Positions 43,430 through 49,766 of a stretch of DNA of 58,007 nt are shown piece after piece. The stretch comes from Actinomadura syzygii (GTDB lineage: Bacteria > Actinomycetota > Actinomycetes > Streptosporangiales > Streptosporangiaceae). Made by a program: the position numbers and the translations under genes. The stretch spans positions 1-58,007 of the forward strand of contig NZ_VSFF01000023.1 of assembly GCF_008085905.1 (NCBI RefSeq). The letters run 5' to 3'. The notes beneath the pieces were generated by a model that saw only the letters and a list, made by a program, of their open reading frames with translations, had not been told where the DNA came from and searched no databases. Position 1 is the first letter of the stretch. Each line of letters starts with the position of its first letter.

Positions 43430-44812
43430 TCAGGCGATCGGGGGAGGGGATCCCGCCGGGGCCGACGAGGTCGTCGGGGCGCGCCACCGGCCCACGACCC
43501 GGGTGATGGCCGACGGCCTGAACAGCGCCGTGGGCGGGACGTTCATGCCGAAGACCCGGAAGATCGTCCGGCAGGTGGCCGGATCGACGTTGCCCGCCGC
43601 CACGACGTGGTCCATGTACTGGTGCAGCAGCCTGACCTTCGCTCCCGGCGGGCGGCCTCGCGTCCAGGGGAAGCGGAGGTCCTCCCCGGTAGCCAGGCCC
43701 CACGCGTTGGCCGACTGCGCGGCGGCCACCCGTTGCAGGCGCGCGGAGTCGCGGCGGATCCGGGCGGGATCCATCCCGTCGATCTCGTCGGCGATCGCTT
43801 TGGCGGACATGGCCGCGACCGTCATGCCCTGGCCGTAGACGGGGTTGAACCGGCACAAGGCGTCACCCAGCACCATGAAGCCGCGCGGCCAGCGGTCCAG
43901 GGACTCGTAATGGCGCCACTCGTTGGCGGTGTTGCGGAACGCCTGGGCGTCCGACAGGGGCTCGGCCTCCCGGAGGGCGTCGTACAGGACGGGGCTGCGC
44001 AGGCTGCGCGCGTAGGCGAGGAACCGGTCGTCCCTGGTGGGCGGGATGCTCTCCTCGCCGCAGCCCAGGAGCGTGGCCATCCAGCGTCCCCCTTCGACGG
44101 GCACCAGCACCCCGCCGCGAGGGGTGTTCGGGCTGGTCTGGATGTAGATCGCCTTCCAGTCCTGCACGCTGGAGTCCGGCAGCTTGTAGTAGCGGCTGGA
44201 GTAGCCGAAAGCGGCGTCATAGCGTTCCACCGCCGGCGAGGGGTAGCCGAGTTCGGTCAACCACCCGGTGGCCTCGGACCGGCGTCCGCTGGCGTCAGCG
44301 ACCAGTCCCGCGCCGAGGACCCGCGGCTCGGCGGTGCCCGCGCCGCGCACGTGGACGCCCTTCACGCCGTCCCCGTCCGGAGAGGGGACCAGCCCTGTGA
44401 CCTGGCTTCCCTCCAGAATCTCGATGCGGTCGTCGGCCGCCGCCATGCGCCGCAGCGTCCAGTCGACCAGGGCCCGGCTACAGGTCAGGTCGGCGGTGCC
44501 CGAAACCCGGGGGAACCAGCCGACGGGGCTCAGCCACAGGAAGTCCCTGGGGACGATCAGCCGGTGGGCGCCGTGGTCGGTGAGTTCCCGGGTCAGGCCG
44601 GGGAGGAGGTGTTCGGCGCAGTCGACACCGTGCTTCCAGAACGCATGGATCTGTGGGGACTGCGGGATCCCCGGCCGGAAAGCCGGCTCCTGCGGCAAGG
44701 TGTCGCGCTCGACGATGGTGACGCGGGCGAACCGGCGGGCCAGCGCCCGAGCGGCGAGGATCCCGCTGACACCGGCGCCGATGACGATCGCGTGATCGTC
44801 GACATCTCCCAT
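43430..44812 (-). CDS. FAD-dependent oxidoreductase/monooxygenase
   Basis: About 460 residues from ATG 44812, with GGGAGG upstream. N-terminal FAD motif AIVIGAGVSGILAARAL, then VERDTLP; a mid DASGRRS (DG-like motif); and MVLGDALCRFNPVYGQGMTVAAM (GD motif plus substrate-side helix). It is of the 2-polyprenyl-6-methoxyphenol-hydroxylase-like class common in aromatic catabolism and tailoring. It converges on the amidohydrolase. An AqdB-like role (quinolone 3-hydroxylation) is possible for this or the next flavoprotein. Confidence 0.85.
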   Translation of the reverse strand: MGDVDDHAIVIGAGVSGILAARALARRFARVTIVERDTLPQEPAFRPGIPQSPQIHAFWKHGVDCAEHLLPGLTRELTDHGAHRLIVPRDFLWLSPVGWFPRVSGTADLTCSRALVDWTLRRMAAADDRIEILEGSQVTGLVPSPDGDGVKGVHVRGAGTAEPRVLGAGLVADASGRRSEATGWLTELGYPSPAVERYDAAFGYSSRYYKLPDSSVQDWKAIYIQTSPNTPRGGVLVPVEGGRWMATLLGCGEESIPPTRDDRFLAYARSLRSPVLYDALREAEPLSDAQAFRNTANEWRHYESLDRWPRGFMVLGDALCRFNPVYGQGMTVAAMSAKAIADEIDGMDPARIRRDSARLQRVAAAQSANAWGLATGEDLRFPWTRGRPPGAKVRLLHQYMDHVVAAGNVDPATCRTIFRVFGMNVPPTALFRPSAITRVVGRWRAPTTSSAPAGSPPPIA

Positions 44813-45120
44813 GGCCAGCCTCCCTTTCGGCACCGACCCGGTCACCGGGCCCGCCACCTGCCCGGCGGATGCGTCGCCTCCCCTTCTCCACGACGCTCGG
44901 CACGTAGTCGATCACAGTGAGTGGTCTGCATCGCAAGGATGGAGGCTGCCTGGGGGACGGGTCAACGGAGATCGAGTGAGCCTGGTGTCACCTTTTGTTC
45001 ACAGAGGTACGGCGGCCCGCAGACAAGCTCCCGGCCGTGCTCGCATCCTTGTCAGTGCTAGCCGACCGGGCGCGGTTCGCCGTCCGTCCGCTCTGGCGTT
45101 CGCCGACCCGCGGCCGGAAT
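44813..45120. other. Region upstream of the FAD oxidoreductase
   Basis: No intact gene. A short plus-strand protein-like segment at about 44995-45120 (EVRRPADKLPAVLASLSVLA) has no homolog I recognise. Promoter sequences for the 44812 start are expected here; TTTTGTTCAC around 44992 is the only AT-rich part. Confidence 0.3.
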
Positions 45121-45138
45121 GTCGAAGTGCACTTCGAC
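45121..45138. promoter_or_regulatory. 18-bp perfect palindrome
   Basis: GTCGAAGTGCACTTCGAC reads identically on both strands, with no loop. It lies 13 nt beyond the YCII-like gene stop and about 310 nt upstream of the FAD oxidoreductase start. A gapless palindrome fits a dimeric repressor operator better than a terminator hairpin. Confidence 0.5.
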
Positions 45139-45151
45139 CTGACCGGATCGT

Positions 45152-45490
45152 TCAGAGGGGAAGGGCGTCTCCGGGGAAGCCGTGGCACGGATGTACGTCG
45201 CAGCGCATCATTCCGGCTTGCACGCAAGGGTCTCCGGCCATGATCTCAGCGGCTTCCTCAGCCGGCACGGTCATGATCACGACGCCTGCCACGGTGTCCG
45301 AGGCGACCGGGCAGAGAATGGCGATCACCCCGTCAGCACGAAGCGACACCATGCGTCGCTGATGCTCGAGCTCTATCGCATCCGCGCCGTTCATGGTTCG
45401 CTCCGGTGTCCACTGAAGGAGCGCCAGGCTGTAAGGCTTCGCGGTCGAAGCCAGAGCTTGAATCTGTTCGTCGGTCACCGTCGTGCTCAC
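45152..45490 (-). CDS. YCII-like domain protein
   Basis: 112 residues. GTG 45490 follows AGAGGAG at 5-6 nt, so the longer frame was not used. A ferredoxin-like alpha/beta protein: YSLALLQW, the helix ADAIELEHQRRMVSLRADG, VAGVVIMTVPAEEAAEIMAGDP, then MRCDVHPCHGF. This fits the YCII/muconolactone-isomerase-like fold, often found beside aromatic monooxygenases. 10 nt after the FAD monooxygenase stop, so same operon. It may be an isomerase, a dehalogenase-like accessory or a binding protein. Confidence 0.75.
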   Translation of the reverse strand: MSTTVTDEQIQALASTAKPYSLALLQWTPERTMNGADAIELEHQRRMVSLRADGVIAILCPVASDTVAGVVIMTVPAEEAAEIMAGDPCVQAGMMRCDVHPCHGFPGDALPL

Positions 45491-45500
45491 GGAGTCTCCT

Positions 45501-46823
45501 CTACTCATGGATGCGCTCGTCTTGGACGCGCTCGGCCAACGAGACAATGATTCCTTCAGGCCCGCGAACGTAGGCCATCCGCGCGTAGTCGGGCAGTTCG
45601 ATGCCGTTGATCGCGCGTCCGACCAGCTCGGTGAACCATTCGCCGGTGAAATCGGGGCGCGGCTCGGCGTCCGGCCCGGGGACGTCGCGGCTGCGGGCGT
45701 TCAACCGGCCGATCTCCTCGTTGGCCTCGACGAACGAGCGCATCCGCGCCTCGTAGCGGGCGAACCCGGCGTCGGGGTCCCATCCGGCGGCGGCCAGTTC
45801 CCCGGCCAGCACGTAGGCGCCGACCAGGGCCAACCCGGTGCCCTGCCCGGACATCGGCGAGGAGCTGAACGCCGCGTCCCCGAGCAGCCCCACCCGTCCA
45901 CTCGACCAGCGGTCCATCACCACCTGGGCTACCTGGTCGAGGTAGAAGTCCGGGGTGTCGTCCAGGTGCGCGAGGATGTCCGGGGTCAACCAGCCCAGTC
46001 CCGCCATCCGCTCACGCAGCAGGGCCTTCTGAGCCGCGACGTCACGGTGGTCGACCTCGAAGTCACCCGAGGGGAAGTAGAACATGGCCATCGCCCGGGT
46101 GGCGTCCTGGATGGGCCGCAGGAGGGCAGAGCGCCCGGACTCCTGGTCCTGGTGCTCAAGCAGCCAGCGGTCCATCCCGAACTTGTTGGGAACGCTGTAG
46201 AAGGCCAGCACGTGCCCGAGGTGGCGCAGGAACCGCTCATGCGGCCCGAAGACCATCGCTCGCAGCTCCGAGTGCAGCCCGTCGGCCCCGATTACCAGCT
46301 CGAAGCGCCGCCGGTCGCCGCCCGCGAAGACCACGTCGACACCGTCCGCGTCCTGGGCGACCCCCGCGATTCGGTCGCCGAAGACGTACTCGACACCGTC
46401 GCGGGTGTCGTCGTAGAGCACCCGGGCCAGGTCCCCGCGCAGGATCTCGATGTCCGCGATGAACCCGTCGCCACCGTCGTCGTCGGCACGGAAGGTCTCC
46501 AGCACCCGCCCGTCGGCGTCCACGGTGTGCGCGCCGGCGGTGTCGGTGCACGCCGCGCGCACCGCCGCGTCCAGCCCCATGCGCCCGATGACCTCCCTGG
46601 CGACCCCGCGCGCGTCCACCGCCTGCCCGCCGGGACGCAACTCGGGAGCCCGCTCCACCACGGTCACCTCGGCGCCCCACCGACGCAGCCAGTGGGCCAG
46701 CGCGGGCCCTGCGATGCTCGCCCCCGCCACCAACACCCTGGGACCGCTCCCCCGCGTCCCCTGCTCGCCAGTCCGAATGGTGTGCTCCTGCTCGGTGTCG
46801 TCGACGCTCACCACTGCCTCCAC
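45501..46823 (-). CDS. FAD-dependent monooxygenase (PHBH fold, TetX-like)
   Basis: 440 residues. GTG 46823 with GGGAGGAAG 6-7 nt upstream. VLVAGASIAGPALAHWLRRWG binds FAD ADP; the DG motif is in LVIGADGLHSELR; the GD motif in VGLLGDAAFSSSPMSGQGTGLALVGAY. It is a single-component aromatic hydroxylase of the group containing TetX and many polyketide and phenol monooxygenases. It heads a two-gene operon with the YCII-like protein. The natural substrate is unknown; nearby catabolic genes favour an aromatic or quinolone. A tetracycline-inactivating role is not supported by context. Confidence 0.88.
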   Translation of the reverse strand: MEAVVSVDDTEQEHTIRTGEQGTRGSGPRVLVAGASIAGPALAHWLRRWGAEVTVVERAPELRPGGQAVDARGVAREVIGRMGLDAAVRAACTDTAGAHTVDADGRVLETFRADDDGGDGFIADIEILRGDLARVLYDDTRDGVEYVFGDRIAGVAQDADGVDVVFAGGDRRRFELVIGADGLHSELRAMVFGPHERFLRHLGHVLAFYSVPNKFGMDRWLLEHQDQESGRSALLRPIQDATRAMAMFYFPSGDFEVDHRDVAAQKALLRERMAGLGWLTPDILAHLDDTPDFYLDQVAQVVMDRWSSGRVGLLGDAAFSSSPMSGQGTGLALVGAYVLAGELAAAGWDPDAGFARYEARMRSFVEANEEIGRLNARSRDVPGPDAEPRPDFTGEWFTELVGRAINGIELPDYARMAYVRGPEGIIVSLAERVQDERIHE

Positions 46824-46991
46824 GTGCTTCCTCCCGCGCCGGATCGTCCCCAGCGCAGGCCCACCCCTGTCGGTGTTGCCAGCCGTATCGACCAGGGATC
46901 CGCACAAAACTCATCGGCACCTACCGAAACCGCGTCCACGCTCGCGCAAACACCCTGGACTCGGCATGAGCGGATATCCAGCTAAGGACCC

Positions 46992-47660
46992 GTGATACGA
47001 GTGGTTCTCGGTGTTCACCGCCACGAAGACGATTCCGCGCCGAGTACGTTCACGCGCGATGGCTTCACAGTGACGCTGTGGACCTACTACCAACCCGTGA
47101 CGTCTCACACCTCACCGGTCGACTACGCCAAGGCGCTGGAGCGGCTGCACGCTGGAATGCGCAAGGTCGACGTGCCGAGCCCGCGGTTCACCGATCGCAT
47201 CGCCGAGGCCGAAGACATCGTCGCCAACCCCAGGCTCTCGCCAGAGCTCGCCGACGCCGACCGCGTGTTCCTCAGCAGCAGACTCACAAGCCTGCGACGG
47301 GCGGTCGAGGACCGCGGCCCCGTGGAGCAGCTGCTCCACGGCGAGCCGCATCCAGGCAATGTGCTCGGCACCAAGTACGGCCCGTTGTTCATCGACCTCG
47401 AGACATGCTGCCGCGGACCCGTCGAGTTCGACCTCGCCCACGTCCCCGAGGCGGTCTGCGAGCACTATCCGAATGTCGACCAAGGACTGCTGGACGAGTG
47501 CCGACAGCTCGTTCTCGCGATGGTCGCGGCCTGGCGCTGGGAACTAGGCGACCAGCTTCCGAACGGAAGACTCTTCGGAGAGCGACTCCTGCGCTCACTG
47601 CGCGAGGGTCCCCCTTGGCCGACACTCGACACGATCACCAGGCGACTGGACGGTCTGTAG
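46992..47660 (+). pseudogene. Aminoglycoside-phosphotransferase-like kinase, N-terminal truncation
   Basis: 222 residues from GTG 46992 with no ribosome site. The C-terminal two-thirds of an APH/choline-kinase fold is intact: FTVTLWTYY (hinge), LLHGEPHPGNVL (catalytic loop; Glu replaces the usual Asp of HGDxHxxN) and FIDLETCCRGPVEFDLA (metal-binding loop; usual D-x-D). The ATP-binding N-lobe (about 80 residues) is missing; the frame opens abruptly at RVVLGVHRHEDDS. The lost lobe and E-for-D change make activity unlikely. Confidence 0.65.
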
Positions 47661-48331
47661 AAAGCGCCGAAGGCCGTCTGAAGGCGGTACGGGACGAAGC
47701 GACCGTCGCCCGCCGCCGCGGTCCTGGGCACCCGAGGCGCGGCGCGTTCATGTACCGGCGGTAGGCAACCGCATCAGTCGATCTACGAAAACCTGTGCTG
47801 AACAAGGTAGATATTCGCTCCGGTGTGAGGTACTGTTCCTGTCATCGAAGAGGAACAAGTCCATGAGACGCGGCAGATGACGAACTGCCCGCACAGATGG
47901 ATGACGCGGGCCGGACGTGCCGGGGTCAACGCAGTGAAAGGGACCCCGGCAGACGGCTTCGCGTCCGGCGGCCAACGGGTCGCCTGTGGCACGAAGGCAA
48001 GCCGCAACAACGCAAGAAACACAGGTAACGCAGGTAGGAAGAACACGGAAGGAGGGTCTCGGCACCATCGGGATCGCCCGCAGCGGGCTCCAGTCACGCC
48101 GCGCGGGTACCGCAGCCCCACAGATTGGACGGTGGTCTACGGTCACGCATCCGCGATCCCCGCGCCCCCGCCCAAGGCGGTCGGCGCGGAAGTCAACCGG
48201 CGACAGCGCCGGATAGATGGTGTTGTACCTCATTGGCCCCGGCGCCGCCTTTTTGGCGCCGGGGCCCTGTCGTTCGGAACGCATCCGGCCTGCATCCGGC
48301 GTCTACCTCCAACGACAGTACGGAAGGTTTT
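47661..48331. other. Long leader/intergenic region upstream of the MerR-like gene
   Basis: About 670 nt with no convincing gene. It contains an inverted repeat TGTTCCT/AGGAACA (47834-47857), a possible five-codon peptide (MRRGR) just after it, and a strong 12-bp hairpin at 48235-48266. The layout suggests a structured, perhaps attenuated, 5' leader. Confidence 0.4.
48235..48266 (+). promoter_or_regulatory. Strong 12-bp leader hairpin with T-rich loop
   Basis: GGCCCCGGCGCC / GGCGCCGGGGCC, perfect 12-bp stem around an 8-nt loop GCCTTTTT, 65 nt before the MerR-like start. Unusually, the T-run is in the loop. It could be a terminator of an upstream short transcript or a regulatory leader hairpin. 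Confidence 0.6.
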
Positions 48332-48772
48332 GTGAGAGCACCCCAGCCGGCTAAGCCCGGCACCCATTCAGACCAGCACGACCCGCACCCCGTCCAGCCC
48401 GATCCGGTGCAGGACGACCCCGGTGCCGACCCCGACACGGGGCTCGACAGCAGGCTGGACGACAAGCTCGACGACGAGGACTACCCCGCCTACAGCATGG
48501 GCCGCGCCGCCGAGATCCTCGGCGTCACCCCCGGGTTCCTGCGCAGCCTGGACGCCTCCGGGCTGTTCGTCCCGCAACGCTCGGCCGGCGGCCACCGCCG
48601 CTACTCCAGATACCAGCTGCGCCTGGCCCAGCGCGCCCGCGACCTGGCCGACCAGGGCACCGCACTGGACGCGGCCTGCCGCATCATCATTCTGGAAGAC
48701 CAGCTCACCGAGGCCCAGCGCATCAACACCCAACTCCAAAGGCGCATCGACACCGACGCCGAACGGGACTGA
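48332..48772 (+). CDS. MerR-family HTH regulator (HspR-like N-terminal HTH)
   Basis: 146 residues. GTG 48332 with GGAAGG 4-5 nt upstream. An acidic, disordered N-terminus (Asp/Pro/His-rich, 1 to about 50) precedes a MerR winged HTH: YSMGRAAEILGVTPGFLRSLD, then SAGGHRRYSRYQLRLAQRA, and a short coiled coil (IIILEDQLTEAQRINTQLQRRI). No effector domain is present. Similar short MerR proteins are frequent in actinobacteria. Preceded by the strong leader hairpin and followed by a strong terminator, so monocistronic. Target unknown. Confidence 0.85.
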   Translation: MRAPQPAKPGTHSDQHDPHPVQPDPVQDDPGADPDTGLDSRLDDKLDDEDYPAYSMGRAAEILGVTPGFLRSLDASGLFVPQRSAGGHRRYSRYQLRLAQRARDLADQGTALDAACRIIILEDQLTEAQRINTQLQRRIDTDAERD

Positions 48773-48842
48773 CCCGCTCTGGCCCCCGCACCGCTGCGGC
48801 TGGTGATGGTGGGCTCCGGGACGTCGACCAACAGCGCAACAT

Positions 48843-48870
48843 GCCCCCGGCCGGAAACCCGGCCGGGGGC
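48843..48870 (+). terminator. Strong hairpin terminator after the MerR-like gene
   Basis: 12-bp perfect stem GCCCCCGGCCGG/CCGGCCGGGGGC with tetraloop AAAC, 70 nt after the stop. A very stable hairpin, without a T-tract. Confidence 0.75.
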
Positions 48871-49027
48871 GGCGGTGACGAGCAGGACCGCTACCCGAAC
48901 GTGAACCGCCCGCGTACCGCACCACGTGCGGAGTCCCGTCGGAGGCGGCGGAGCTGACGTCGATCTTCGGGGCCGAGCTCATGCCGGTCTGGCCCGGACG
49001 CACCCCACCGGCTGGGAGGCTGGACCC

Positions 49028-49753
49028 GTGATCACCGTCCTGGTGCTGCTGGCCGCCTGCGCCGCGGCGTTCGCGCTGGCGCTGTTGTCAGCGGTGGCGG
49101 GGTTCGGCGGCGGGGTGCTGCTGCTGCCGGTGTTCACCGCGCTGTTCGGGCTGCGGTTCGCCGTCCCGATGCTCACCCTCACCCAGCTGTCCAGCAACGG
49201 CAGCCGGGTCTGGCTGAACCGCCGCGACCTGAACCGGCGGCTGATCGGCTGGTTCGCCCTGGGCGCGGTCCCGTTCGCGCTGGCCGGTGGCCTGCTGCTG
49301 GCACACGCTCCGCTGGCGCCCCTCAAACGCGCGCTCGGCGTGTTCCTGATCGGCGTGGTGGTCTGGCGGCGCCTCAACCCCCACCCTCGCAAGCCCAGCG
49401 CCCGCGCATTCATCGGAGTCGGCGCGGCCTCCGGGCTCGGCTCGGCGCTGCTGGGCTCGGTCGGCCCGCTGACCGCCCCGTTCTTCCTGGCCTACGGCCT
49501 GGCCCGCGCGGCCTACATCGGCACCGAGGCCGCCGCCGCCCTCACCATGCACCTGACCAAACTCGCCGCCTACGGCGCCGGCGACCTGCTCACCACCAAG
49601 ATCCTGGTCTACGGCGCCGCACTCACCCCCGCCACCCTCGCCGGCGCCTGGACCGGCAAGAAGATCGTCGACCGCATCAGCGACCGCGTCTTCGTCCACC
49701 TCGTCGAAGCCGGACTCCTCACCGCCGGAGCCCTCTTCCTCCTCGGCCTCTGA
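49028..49753 (+). CDS. Sulfite exporter TauE/SafE-family membrane protein
   Basis: 241 residues, GTG 49028 behind GGGAGG. Seven to eight hydrophobic helices with the TauE/SafE repeats: SAVAGFGGGVLLLPVF in the first half and GLGSALLGSVGPLTAPFFLAYG (core) in the second. The family exports sulfite or organosulfonates. It converges on the caspase-HSP70 gene with a 13-nt gap and no terminator between. The molybdopterin oxidoreductase at 33.6 kb also suggests sulfur redox chemistry, but the two are not linked in operon terms. Confidence 0.88.
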   Translation: MITVLVLLAACAAAFALALLSAVAGFGGGVLLLPVFTALFGLRFAVPMLTLTQLSSNGSRVWLNRRDLNRRLIGWFALGAVPFALAGGLLLAHAPLAPLKRALGVFLIGVVVWRRLNPHPRKPSARAFIGVGAASGLGSALLGSVGPLTAPFFLAYGLARAAYIGTEAAAALTMHLTKLAAYGAGDLLTTKILVYGAALTPATLAGAWTGKKIVDRISDRVFVHLVEAGLLTAGALFLLGL

Positions 49754-49766
49754 GCCAGTTCGCCCC

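Noticed and set aside
45501..46823. Tetracycline-inactivating TetX resistance gene
   Set aside because: Fold and motifs are shared by many aromatic hydroxylases; the context is catabolic and no resistance genes surround it.
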